64,000 nucleotides of DNA from Hypericum androsaemum (GCA_963995505.1 OZ023199.1:7249906-7313905), one strand, 5' to 3'; shown: positions 10,211 through 21,429, counted from the first letter of the stretch. Notes: generated by a model not told the origin, from the letters alone. Made by a program: numbers and translations.

Positions 10211-13200
10211 ATGGCATCGACAAGCTCAGCACCAGTGCCAGCGGTCCCAGGAACTGCCCACGCCGAAAGGCCGGCCAAGTTCAACGGTACCGAATTCAAG
10301 AGGTGGCAACAGAAGATGTTGTTCTACCTGACGACGCTCAACCTGGTCCGATTCCTGAAGGAAGAGGCTCCCAAGGTAGCGGAAAATGAGGCAGATCAAC
10401 AGAAGATCAACGCCCTCGATGCATGGAGTCACATCGACTTTCTATGCCGGAACTACGTCCTGAATGGACTAGATGACACGCTCTACAACGTCTACGCGGA
10501 AGCTAAGACCGCTAAAGAGCTGTGGAGTTCACTCGAGAAGAAGTACAAAACGGAGGATGCCGGAACGAAGAAATTCATCGTCAGACGATTCCTCGACTTC
10601 AAGATGGTGGTCTCCAAGAAGGTCATCGACCAAGTGCAAGAGTTGCAGCTGATCCTTCACGAGATCCAAGCCGAAGGGATGCAACTCAGCGAGTCCTTCC
10701 AAGTAGCTGCAATGATCGAGAAGCTCCCCCCGCTGTGGAAGGATTTCAAGAGCTACCTCAAGCACAAGAGGAAGGACATGGGCCTACAAGACCTAATAGT
10801 AAGACTAAGGATCGAGGAAGACAACCGAAAATCCGAAGTCAAGCAAGGCAAGGCCAACTCTGAGACCACTGTGCACCTCGCTGAGGGAAAAAGTGGCAAG
10901 AAGAGGAAGAAGTCCGAGGATAAGCAAAAGGAGCAAAAGCCCAAGAAGAAAAAGATCAAGGGCGATTGCTACAACTGCGGGAAACCTGGACACATGGCTA
11001 AGGACTGTCGCCAGCCGAAGAAGGACAACCCGCCACGTCTGCTCGGACAAGGAGATGTTCTCGAACTATATCCCGATCACCGGCCGAAAGCTGTTCATGG
11101 GAAACTCCGCAACGTCCAAGATCATTGGTCTGGGAAAGGTGGTCCTGAAGCTGACCTCAGGAAAGGAGCTGACCCTCAAGGATGTGCTGCATGTCCCGGA
11201 CATCCGCAAGAACTTAGTTTCTGGCTCACTGTTAAGCAAAGCCGGTCTTAAGCTTGTATTTGAGGCTGATAAGTTTGTACTGACCAAAGCGGGTCAATTC
11301 ATAGGAAAGGGTTATCTAGAGAGGGGGCTATTTAAGATGAATGTAATAACTGTACATCGCACCTTTAACGGTGAAAATAAAGTTAATGCATCTTCTTACT
11401 TGGCCGAGTGTTCTAATTTATGGCATGGTAGATTAGGACACGTAAATCTAAACTCGCTAAGAAAGTTAGTAAGTTTAAATTTATTACCGAATCTAGAGTT
11501 CAACCCATCCGATAAATGTGAAGTATGTGTGGAGGCTAAAACGACCAAAGCACCTTTCCATTCAGTGGAAAGAAGTACTACGCCTTTAGAGTTAATTCAT
11601 ACGGACACTTGCGATATGAAACACGTGCAAACCAAAGGCGGGAAGAAATACTTCATCACGTTTATCGATGATTGCATGAGATACTGCTACGTGTATCTCT
11701 TAGAGGGCAAAGGCGAAGCTCTTGATGCTTTTAAGAGATATAAGAATGAGGTTGAAAATCAACTCAGCATGAAAATCAAAATGATCCGAAGTGATCGAGG
11801 AGGAGAATATGTAGCTCCGTTTGAGGAACTCTGTCAAGAACATGGCATTATTCATCAGACGACTGCTCCATACTCACCTCAATCGAATGGCGTAGCTGAA
11901 CGCAAAAATTGAACTCTTAAGAAGATGATGAACGCTATGTTGATTAGCTCGGGCTTACCCCAGAATATGTGGTGGGAAGCTGTGCTCTCAGCTAACCACA
12001 TTCTAAACAAATTGCCACACAAAAAAAGGGATAAAACCCCATATGAACTATGGAAAGGAAGGAAGCTTTCCTACGGTTACCTTAAAGTATGGGGGTGCCT
12101 AGCAAAGGTCGAAGTACCTAAGCCTAAACAGGTGCGAATAGGACCCAAGACCATTGATTGCATCTTTATCGGATATGCGCAAAATAGCAGTGCTTATCGA
12201 TTCTTGGTGCATAAATCTGAAAACCCTGAGATAAACACGGAAATGGTCATAGAATCAAGGAACGCAACATTTTTTGAAGAAAGCTTTCCTAATAAGGAAA
12301 GAAAGGAAGCAAGTCCGAAGAAAAGGGCTCACGAGACTACGCAAGGGTCAAATCAGAAAGATGATGAACCTAGACGCAGTAAACAGACGAAGATAACCAA
12401 ATCTTTCGGTCCGGACTATCTAACCTATGCATTAGAAGATGAACCCAGGACAATCCAAGAGGCATTGTCCAGTCCAGATGCTCCTCTCTGGAAGGAAGCT
12501 ATCAATAGTGAGATAGAATCCATTATGTAAAACCACACGTGGGAAATCGTGGATCTCCCACCGGGCTATAAACCTTTGGGATGCAGGTGGATCCTAAAAA
12601 GGAAATACAAAGCTGATGGATCAATCGACAAGTACAAAGCTCGATTGGTAGCTAAGGGGTTCAAGCAGAAGGAGGGATATGATTTCTTTGACACGTATTC
12701 GCATGTCACAAGAATCACATCGATTAGAGTACTCATAGCTGTTGCAGCACTCTATAACCTCGAGATCCACCAAATGGATGTAAAAATAGCTTTCCTAAAT
12801 GGAGAACTGGAAGAGGAGATATACATGGAGCAACCTGAAGGGTTTGTGGCTCCCGGACAAGAGCATAAAGTGTGCCGACTAGTCAAGTCACTATACGGAC
12901 TAAAACAAGCGCCGAAACAGTGGCACGAGAAATTTGACGGAACAATGCTGTCAAATGGATTTAAGATCAATGAGTGCGATAAATGTGTTTACATTAAGGG
13001 CACACCTGAAGCTTACGTAATTGTATGTCTCTACGTAGATGACTTACTAATTATGGGAAGCAATAAAGAGGTTATTGTGAAAACTAAGAACATGTTAAAT
13101 AACCACTTTGACATGAAAGATATGGGTCTGGCAGACGTCATACTAGGAATAAAAATTTCTAGGAAAGCTAACGAAATTATCTTGACACAATCCCACTACG

Positions 13201-13982
13201 TGGAAAACGTGCTCAAGAAATTTGAAGCTTTTGACAAACCTCCGGTTAAGACTCCAGCAGATTTGAATCTACACTTAGCCAAGAATCGAGGGGACCCAGT
13301 ATCGCAACTGAAGTATGCGCAAATTATCGGGAGCTTGATGTATTTAACAAACTGCACTCGTCCCGATATTGCGTACTCGGTTAGTAAACTTAGTAGATTC
13401 ACAAGTAATCCAGGAAAGGATCACTGGCTAGCTCTAGAAAGGGTTTTACGGTATTTAAAACATACCATAAACCATGGCATATATTATGCTAAATATCCAG
13501 CTGTATTAGAAGGATACAGTGACGCAAACTGGATATCAGACACTAAGGACTCCAAATCTACGAGTGGATACGTATTCACCATAGGAGGAGGAGCTGTGTC
13601 TTGGAAGTCCTCTAAACAAACGTGCATAGCTCGATCCACCATGGAGTCGGAGTTTATAGCACTAGATAAAGCTGGGGAAGAAGCTGAATGGCTCAGAAAC
13701 TTCCTAGAGGATATTCCGTGCTGGAGTAAACCAGTGCCTCCCGTATTGATACACTGTGATAGCATGTCTGCAATCGGGAGAGCACAAAGTACGTTGTACA
13801 ACGGAAAGTCTCGACATATCCGTCGGAGACACAATACCGTTAGACAGTTGATCTCTAGTGGGGTGATCACCATTAATTATGTAAAGTCCAAGGATAACTT
13901 AGCTGATCCTTTTACGAAAGGAATCAATAGAGATCAAATGTACAACGCAGTAAGGGGAATGGGATTAAAATCCACACAATAA
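10211..13982 (+). pseudogene. Copia gag-pol polyprotein, internal copy 2 (broken)
   Basis: Gag starts at ATG 10211 and is intact through the zinc knuckle ([14 protein letters not shown]). Relative to copy 1, 113 bases are then missing (copy 1 positions 5601-5713), with a 3-base acc at both edges of the lost segment. The loss removes the protease active site and shifts the frame, so the Gag frame runs on into unrelated codons to 11251. Pol continues in another frame from about 11036 to the stop at 13980-13982. In-frame stops lie at 11910-11912 (TGA, inside integrase after VAERKN) and 12528-12530 (TAA where copy 1 has CAA). Reverse transcriptase keeps the canonical YVDD box and RNase H is complete. 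This copy cannot make a working polyprotein. Its lesions are different from those of copy 1. Confidence 0.93.
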
Positions 13983-14040
13983 AGAACGTCCATAGCGGTA
14001 ACTCAACCATGATGAGTGGAGATCTCACAAACTTGGTTCA

Positions 14041-14424
14041 ATGAGACAACTAAGTTATGGAGGGTTCAGTGAATCACCTGGAACCTATCTCATTCTCAGA
14101 AGCTGCCCAGGTATTAACCTGCAAAGGTGTGGTAAGGATAAGCATTACGCTTTTAATGATTCCTATACCTTGATTAAGGTGGAGTATGGCAGGATACTCC
14201 TGATAGGAGATCACCTATGTAAGTGTGAAGTGAGGCAGCTTCAAATGGGAAAAACACTTATGAATCCAAGATACGGTCCATGGCCGAAACGGACACAACG
14301 TGAGAACCTAAATATACTAGGGTTATTATTGTGTAAATGTTATTGTCTTGGTTTACACCAAAAGCTGACGGTTCAAGACATCATGTTCACCGAGCAGCGA
14401 GTAAATCCGATAACATATTACTAG
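14041..14424 (+). other. Conserved 127-codon frame after copia pol (copy 2)
   Basis: This is the counterpart of the 8724-9107 frame: same start, stop and length, with few substitutions. No function is recognised. If the frame were under no constraint, the next older copies of the family should show stops in it. Confidence 0.35.
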
Positions 14425-14525
14425 AGAAGGTTCAAAGCCGCAAGCTACCTATCTCGACGCAATAATAACACGTCAGAACTTTCGATTAGAGTCTACATGC
14501 ATTAATCATCATTCATGTGGGGGAT

Positions 14526-15529
14526 TGTTGGGTTTTGAATGAAAGTTCAATGCAAGCCCACAAATGGTAAGGCCCAAATGGAGGCCCAAAGGGAAATGGG
14601 AAAGTGCAATCCCACATTGATTAGAGCAAGGAGGATTTCCTTGTTTATAAGGAATTTCCCTCCTTGCCTATCAACTTGATTGGCTACCCAAAAGGCTGAC
14701 CCACCGCTAGCTGCCTGCGAGGACGGTGCAAAGCACCGTTCGAGCATGAGCACGAGCACGAGCACGCGCTCGCGCACGCGCACGCGCACGCACACGCGCA
14801 CGTGCACGCGCACGCGCACGTGCGTGTGCGCATGGCGCATTGGACGCAGGTCGCAATGGGCGCTTTGTGGCGCACTTGGCACTTCGCACGTGCGGATCGT
14901 CGCGAGGAGCTGGAGGAGCCTTAAGTATTTTTCCCGGGCCCGGAGGCAGCTGCGCAGCTACCTAAGTGACGAGGAGCTGCGAGCGCCTTCAGGTTGGCCG
15001 CCGAAGAGGCACGACGGACTGGAACATCCAGGAGGCTTCCAGAAGGCCGAAGGAGTGCGAGATCTCCCGCGAAAGGGCGCGAGCGCAGCCTGGCGCGCCT
15101 GGAAGGATCCAGAAGCCACCGAAGGGCCACGAGAGCAGCCAGTCAGCCTGTTGGCTGAGCGAACGCGTCCCTTCGGGGTGGCTGCCTCCCTGCCTCCTCC
15201 AGCCTATAAATAGGCCTGTCCCCCTACCAGAATTCTCATCCCAGCAGCACATGCACTCTCCTAGCATTGTTGTCTTCTTCTCTCCCCCCGTTCTTCATCT
15301 AGAAAAGAGTCCTGAAAGTTCTGGGTATATAAGGGTTCGCCCGAAAGTTTCGAGATACATGTGCAACGTTCTTGAAAATGCCCTAAACAGTCGTTGTATC
15401 TTGGGGACGATTGCCGAAGCCCGTACCGCACTGAAATATACGGGGCAATCTCGTCTTACGGAGAAAGTGTCCAACACTTGCCTCGACTGAAGTGATCCTA
15501 ATCAAGTACACCAACTCCGACAAACAACA
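14526..15529 (+). repeat. Copia LTR3 (1004 bp)
   Basis: This is the right outer LTR, TGTTG to CAACA, followed directly by the target duplication gccgg (15530-15534). It has the longest alternating purine-pyrimidine GC run of the three (about 14745-14832, gcgcacgcgcacg-like) and contains the 51-bp block absent from LTR1. Confidence 0.93.
15205..15212 (+). promoter_or_regulatory. TATA box of copia LTR3
   Basis: TATAAATA in the conserved context. In the outer right LTR it could direct transcription into the flank beyond 15530; nothing in the flank shows that it does. Confidence 0.65.
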
Positions 15530-15534
15530 GCCGG

Positions 15535-16078
15535 AACAGAGGCCGGTATCACATAATGATGCATGCCATTATCGTAACCAGGGCATGCCGATATCGTAAA
15601 CGAAAAATGCCAGCGTGATCCTTCTTCACTCCAAATTTTCCGTAATAATTTTCTTCATTTCATGCCCAATCTACGCCCGTATCCATCGGCCAAGTTGTTT
15701 CGTGTGGGTTTCCATATTTCTTAATGTGCACGGCACAGTAGTTGACTAACTCACTAACTGACTAACTGAACATTTTAGTTTAGATAACATTTGACTCACT
15801 CAAATTCGAGCCAAATATGATTTTTGTATGATAGTAGTTTTTTTTCAATGAAGGAGTATTAAAAGTTGAATTCAAGTGTAAAGGTATATTTTTAGAACGT
15901 AATTTAATGGTCAAATATTATTTCCGAATTCATGATTAAATAGGGAGATTTGGATGGGACCGGATTTGGTCCTGGAGGCCAAATCCAGCACCATGTTGGA
16001 GGATTTTTATTGAAGGACACGCGGAGACTATTTTGCAAACATGCGGAAACACGGGGGAGCAAAATAAAAAAGCTTACA
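15535..16078. other. Intergenic; start of a short-repeat region
   Basis: The first 70 bases after the copia array contain two diverged copies of a catgcc(g)-tatcgtaa-c motif, matching the sequence just left of the array. The rest is AT-rich without any coding signal. Confidence 0.5.
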
Positions 16079-16268
16079 ACCATTGAATCGTAATTAGGTA
16101 AATCATTGAATCGTAATTGAGTAAACCATTGAATCGTAACGGGTAACTGGGACGGTTCTGATTTATCCGGGACCGGAAAAAATGGACCATTGAATCATAA
16201 CTAGGTAGACCATTAAATCATAACTGGATAGACCATTGAATCATAACTAATTAAACTATTGGATCGTC
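16079..16268 (+). repeat. Degenerate 22-23 bp tandem repeat
   Basis: About seven imperfect units of accattgaatcataact-agg-tag occur, with one interruption (about 16140-16180) of unrelated sequence. No gene overlaps it. Spacing and sequence vary too much for a CRISPR. Confidence 0.8.
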
Positions 16269-16432
16269 CAGGATAATTCTGGTTGGATTTGACTTTCCAG
16301 GAGAAAATCTGCTCTCTATTTGGATATCCTAAGTTACACCTTGTCAATTGATCCTCGAAGAGAATCTCAAATTCCTATTTCCATTAGTTTTTTTTTATAA
16401 GTTCTATTTCCATTAGTTTTTGCAAGAGTTTA

Positions 16433-16657
16433 ATGCTTCAAAGGTTTGTATTTCCTAAATTGACGTATCGCACGAGGGCCTGGTTTGGGTCTTGGAAGCC
16501 TTATTCCGGACCCATTCGAAAAGGGGCAAAAGCATCCAAAAAAAGAGCCTCGCGCATGTGGAAGAGAGGAAAAGGCTTTAGATGGATGTGCCATATTCCA
16601 TGGCAGGCATTAAATGTACGAATGATTGAATCTTTATTTTTGTTGTTGCAAAATTGA
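16433..16657 (+). other. Short unassigned reading frame
   Basis: A 74-codon frame, basic in its middle, is not recognised. It is flanked by repeat DNA on both sides and has no promoter signal that I can support. Probably non-coding. Confidence 0.15.
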
Positions 16658-16659
16658 AC

Positions 16660-16950
16660 CTTTATCGTACCCAGCATGCCATTTGGTTATGATTAGGTAT
16701 GCCATTTTATAGTAATTAAACGTGCCTTTTGGTCATAATTGAGTCTGTCATTTAAATATAACCGATAACCGCATATGCTATTTGACAATAATGGGCATGT
16801 CATTTAACATAACCAGACATGTCATTTTGACAAAGCTGGACCTACCTTTTGGTTTGAACCGGGTCTGCCATTTAGAAATAAGTGGATCTGTCATTTAGAC
16901 ATAATCGGACATGCCAGTAGATATAACCGAGCATGCCATTTTAACATAAT
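16660..16950 (+). repeat. Degenerate atgccattt minisatellite, first block
   Basis: About a dozen imperfect ~22-24 base units share the core (g/c)atgccattt followed by an AT-rich ataacc/ataatc and g-g. The same motif family reappears between 46.3 and 57.2 kb. Confidence 0.75.
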
Positions 16951-16970
16951 CTTCCACCTGCTTGGTACTC

Positions 16971-17315
16971 GATCAACTCTTGACTTCAAACAAAATTTTG
17001 ACATCCTTACACTTCGAATTGGGAGAAGTCATAACTTTAAAGTTGTAGATATATGCCTCAGCTTCACACAACAACTTGAACCACCTCAATCAGACTATGT
17101 AGTAGGAAGTTGTGGCTCCCCAACCAAAATATTTAGACCATAATTCGGTCGACTCTTGATTTCAAACGAATTTTCTACATCCTTGCACTCCAAATTAGGA
17201 GAAGTCATAAACTTCAAAATTGTAGATATACATCTTGACTTAACATAGCAAATTGAATTGCCTCAATTAGATTAGTGAGTAAAAAGTTGTGGCTCCCTAA
17301 CAAAAATATTTTGAC
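16971..17315 (+). repeat. Tandem duplication, two ~170-bp units
   Basis: Unit one (16971-17139) and unit two (about 17147-17315) align over their whole length, with shared landmarks gactcttga-ttcaaac, gagaagtcataa, gttgtagatata and aagttgtggctccc. The offset is about 175 bases. No reading frame is conserved between the units. Confidence 0.85.
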
Positions 17316-17736
17316 CGCTTCAACCGTCACTCCTTTTTCTTCGTTTGCGGTAAGAAAAATGGCAATTAACATCAAAAATATCAATTACAGAGACGAGATA
17401 AGCTTACAATATCAATTTGGGCAAATTATCACAGCAACAAAATTTAAAATAAAACCAAGAAAAAATCCACCGGTGTGGAGAGATAGAAGGTGCTATTGAG
17501 TTTACAATTTTCTTTTAAAGAAGAGAGAAGAGATGGAGAAAAGGAAAAACTTTATGGTAAGTGACTTTACCCACCAATCCATAAATGACAAGTGGATTGA
17601 TGGAGGGAATACCACTAGTGATATATGACTAAAAAATTTAATTATGAAAATAAAATCAATGCAATATTGAGTCATAGTTAAAAAAAACCATTACCTAAAC
17701 AATATATGGCATTTTTTTACGATCAAGAGTAGAAGT

Positions 17737-17982
17737 TGCTGAGGTGGCACTTGCTGAGTTGGCACTTGCTGAGTTGGCAAGTTAGTTAGTAGTAGTTGTT
17801 AGTTGTGGCGGGAAAAGCAGTTGTAAAACTAGAATAAATAGAAGAAGCTGTACCGAAGAAGATCATGCAGAAATCATAATAAGAAATCCTATTTTCCTAT
17901 TCCTCTACCAATTCTCTATCTCTCTCTCGTTCTATTTTTTGATCTCTCTATTTTTTGATCTCTTCTACTTCCGCTCGCAACA
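17737..17982 (+). mobile_element. Possible small solo LTR
   Basis: The segment starts TG and ends CA (ctcgcaaca). It begins with three 15-bp tandem units (ttgctgagttggcac, 17736-17780), then a TATA-like aataaatag region and a CT-rich tail, an arrangement like short copia LTRs. No flanking duplication was found. Confidence 0.35.
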
Positions 17983-17999
17983 CATTTCAAGGAAATATA

Positions 18000-18400
18000 A
18001 TTAACTCATTCATGAATAGAATATATTCAGTCTTGTTTTATTTTAATTTTCCTAAAATAAAAATTGTTACTTTTCTTTTAAAACTCAAAACAACGACAAG
18101 TCTATGCCTTACTTTTTCTGCGTAAAAACATCACTGTCTTCTTTGATATAAAATAGACAAATTTGGTTTTAGTCTCTGCTGGATTTGTTTTTGCGGAAGT
18201 CTATGCTATTTCACGTTACTTTTGTGTTTTAAAAGAAAAATAATGATTTTGTGTTGCGAGACTAAAACCAAGACAGAGACTAAAATACTGGATGAAACTA
18301 AAACAAATTTCTCAATTTTTTTTGGTAAAGTTGCTTTCGTATTTTAGGAAAATTAAAATAAAAGAAGAATTAAATATATTCTATTTATTACTTAGTTAAT
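18000..18400. mobile_element. Hairpin / MITE-like element (about 400 bp)
   Basis: About 60 bases at 18000-18065 (gaatagaatatatt and attttaattttcctaaaat landmarks) are repeated in inverted orientation at 18340-18400. A second inner inverted pair (ggttttagtctctg and its complement) lies at about 18155 and 18270. It is AT-rich and non-coding. Confidence 0.55.
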
Positions 18401-19149
18401 TCTATGTCAAATTTAAGCATCGTATATTTTTATGGATTTAATTTTTTTAAATGAAATCTGTGATTAAATCAGTACAGACTTTATTTGATGATATAATATT
18501 TTTGTCTCCTTAATTATATATTTTCCACCACTACAAATTGGTTCAAGAACTTTGATTTTCTTTGAAAATTTTGAATTGAAGCATTACGAACGAAAATACA
18601 AACTTAAAAAAACTGGTTCCTAAATAGGACCCAAGGGGCCTCAACTCTAACTATAATAGTTAAAAAATTATATTTTTCTTCATTGCTACCAATCAATTCG
18701 TATTAATTATTATATTTTAATCTCATAATGTTTGAGTTATGCAAATATAATTGTATTCAAATTTATTAAGAAACAACTTTGTTTCATTTTATAATTTAAC
18801 TACGCGAATCTAAATTCTGTCCATTAATTGTTTTGGAAAAGAAAATTTCTTCTCAACCGGTCTCCCTTTTGATTTTCTTATTCGCACTTTTCGACTAGCA
18901 AATTGGAGTTGATATGGATAGCAAAATAACTAAATTTCCTAGTCATATATCACTAGAAAATTAGTAGTCTTTTTACCGATTCACTTGTCACTTATAGATT
19001 GGTGAATATATACTAAATTATTTAATAACTTGGTAAAAAAAACTACCATAAAGTTCCTCGGGAGAAAAGAAGAAGGGGCGGCAGGGATCCAGAATAACTT
19101 TGGAGCCATTAGATTAGTTTTTTTAAGTTATGTGAAAAATCTGACAGTT

Positions 19150-19786
19150 TGAGACTTACACTGGGCATATACGGCATTTTGCTAATTTTCTCTCTCTCCA
19201 CCCTCCCATCATTGTCCTCTCTTTTCTTTCTCCTCTCCCCTTCTTTCTCTCTCCTCTCTCACTCTCTCTTCTACGCGAGACGATGAGAGATCCTGACGAC
19301 AACAGATCCTGAAGCATCCCAATGCACTTTGCCAGCCGACGACGACGATCCCGGTGACTGGATCCTGGCGGCGACGATGATGAATGATCCATCCTCGGCT
19401 TGTCTACGACGACGATTCCTGGAGGATAGCTTAATTCAGACATCGGTGGTCGTCGCCAAATCCTCCACACCCACGATGACGAGGAGTTCCACATCCGCCA
19501 CTGCGCCAACCAGGAGTTCAGATCTGGGCGACGAGGGAACCGTCCTAATTAGGTTTCTAGTCGTTCCTGGCAATCGGCGAGGGTCATATGTTCTCATCGT
19601 TCCCGGCGTAACATGTGTTCTCGTCGTTCCCGGCGAATGGTTATTTTGTTTTATTTTTTATTTTTGGTGAAAATAATTAGGGTTTTAGTTGAATTGGGGA
19701 ATTTCATGGTTGTCTCTGCCAACCGGTGTGTAATTTTATTAATTTTTTTGGTGAGAAAGTGTAATTTTATTAATTTGGGTCATCTT
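19150..19786 (+). other. CT-rich leader-like tract and unassigned 113-codon frame
   Basis: A long polypyrimidine stretch (19188-19272) resembles a plant 5' leader. It is followed by a GC-richer frame (19329-19670) that starts MPADDDDPGDW and then becomes simple and valine-rich. The composition shift from the AT-rich flanks is real, but I recognise no domain. It could be the first exon of a decayed or captured gene. Confidence 0.2.
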
Positions 19787-21200
19787 CATCATGGTTTTAA
19801 AAAATGACCCGGAGGCCGACCCGGGATTTCTCCAGTTCTCTGGGTCGGATGGTTGGATCGGTCGAATCACCGGTCGGACCAAAAAAATTTATTTTTAAAT
19901 ATTTTAAATAATATATATGTAGGTTAAAATTAGGGGTGTGCATTCGGGATATCCCGATCCCGAATACCGAATACCGAATATCCCGAATACCGAATAGCTA
20001 AAAAAATCCATACCGATCCCGATCCCGAAATTTATTTCGGTATTCGGTATGATACCGAATTAAATTCGGTATTATTCGGGATATACCGAAAATACCGAAT
20101 TTTCCTTGGGCAGCCGAAGATATACTTGTTGTTAGGAGAAAAATGTATCAAGGATTAATTCTAAACAAGATTATTTTAAAAAACCTACCAAGAAATGCCA
20201 AGAGGGTTCTTAATTTCATCACAGGAAGCACAAAAAGAAGCATCAAGAATCAAGAGTACACAAGAAGAAGATAATCACAAGCAAGTACGCTTCTTCTTCT
20301 CAAACAAGAGGCATCACAAGAAGAAGCAAGCATCAACGGATGGAAGGCTAAGAGGAAAAAAATTCCCAAATTAAAAACCCTAAATTATTTTTCCAAATTT
20401 GAAATCCTAAATCTATCTAGAGTTGGAAGAGGGGCGAGAGGTGGGGGCACCCGGGTCGATGGTGTTGGTAGCCGCGACGGTGGTAGTGGCCAGTGGGAGA
20501 GAGGCTGAAGTCGCAAGTGGAATCTATGAACCCTTTGGTTTTTTTTTTTGGATCGAGACACAGAGAGGAGGGGGAGAGAGGAAAGAGAGAAAGGAGGGGG
20601 AGGAGGGCGTTCTCTGGGGTGGGATTAGTGGGTTTTCCCTTATATATAAAGATTGGTAAAATTACACTTTAGTACTTCGAGATTTTCGGTATTACCGAAA
20701 TAATATCGGGATATACCGAATTTCTACCGAATACCGAAACTCCCGAAATTTTCTAAAAACTCCTGCCGAATTAAATCCCGAATCCCGAACTCCCGATCCC
20801 GAACTCCCGAATACCGAAAAAAATTCAGTAATACCGAATACCGAATACCGTTTGCACACCCCTAGTTAAAATATACTTATTTTTCATACAAAAAAAAGTA
20901 GATATAATTTTTTATCTCTCTATTCTATAAATCTACTTTATTTATTTATTTATTACTTTATAAATTTGTCAAATAAATTTTTTTCCCTCGAAAATTACCA
21001 AAAAAAAGTCAATTTTGCCCATTTTTGTACTAATCGGGTTCGACCGGTCAAAATGGACCTCAAAATTGACCGGTCCGACCGGATTTGGTCTGGTTAGTAC
21101 AAACCCCAGTCAAAAGCCTAAAAACGACCTGATCTAGTGCCCGTTTTACAGTCCAACTGGTCGGACCACCGGTCGGACCGCATTTTTTAAAACCATGATG
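19787..21200. mobile_element. Inverted-repeat (hAT-like) element, interrupted
   Basis: The ends are catcatggttttaaaaaatg and its inverse (21181-21200), with further inward complementarity rich in cggtcggacc and gaccggtc. Two similar ends occur in the element at 55871-56485, which has an 8-bp duplication, and in a remnant at 58370-58560. A complete second element (19931-20864) is nested inside. No transposase is present. A target duplication at these ends was not found. Confidence 0.7.
19931..20864. mobile_element. Nested non-autonomous hAT-type element (934 bp)
   Basis: The terminal inverted repeats are taggggtgtgca and its complement. The 8-bp direct repeat gttaaaat flanks both sides (19923-19930 and 20865-20872), diagnostic of hAT-type insertion. 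Both subterminal regions are packed with ataccgaatacc-type short repeats. The centre (about 20100-20680) contains a CG-richer stretch with a 78-codon frame of no recognised family, possibly captured sequence. Confidence 0.85.
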
Positions 21201-21427
21201 CAATCCCCTATTAGGTCCAAATTTTATCCCGCACGATGCAATCCCCTATTAGGTCCCACATTAATAATTAATGTGGTATTAATCTTATCGGTGTTTTAAT
21301 AACATTTTAATTTTATTAATTTTTTAATGTCAATTAATGGAACATGGTAAGGCGGAGAATTTTTTGATAAGTACGGTAAGGCCAGGCGAAGGGGACCGGA
21401 TCCCACCAATGGGGATCAAAAAGGTTA

Positions 21428-21429
<2 letters not shown>

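Larger units (their letters stand above)
3830..15529 (+). mobile_element. Tandem Ty1/copia array with three LTRs and two internal regions
   Basis: The structure is LTR1 (3830-4752), internal copy 1 (4753-9208), LTR2 (9209-10182), internal copy 2 (10183-14525) and LTR3 (14526-15529), all plus strand. Each LTR starts TGTTG and ends CAACA, a perfect 5-bp terminal inverted repeat. The 5 bases gccgg occur at 3825-3829 immediately before LTR1 and at 15530-15534 immediately after LTR3, so the array as a whole has one target duplication. No duplication is seen around LTR2. This fits one insertion followed by unequal recombination between LTRs of sister or homologous chromosomes. The two internal copies are very similar but carry different disabling changes, which were therefore mostly acquired after duplication. 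Confidence 0.93.
17535..19060. mobile_element. Inverted-repeat element with internal insertions
   Basis: About 110 bases at 17535-17650 (cctataaatgacaagtg and agtgatatatgact landmarks) recur in inverted orientation at 18915-19060. This makes a foldback or TIR-element frame around about 1.25 kb. Inside it are an LTR-like 246-bp piece (17737-17982) and a smaller hairpin element (18000-18400). No transposase is encoded. The ends and the target duplication are unresolved. Confidence 0.5.
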
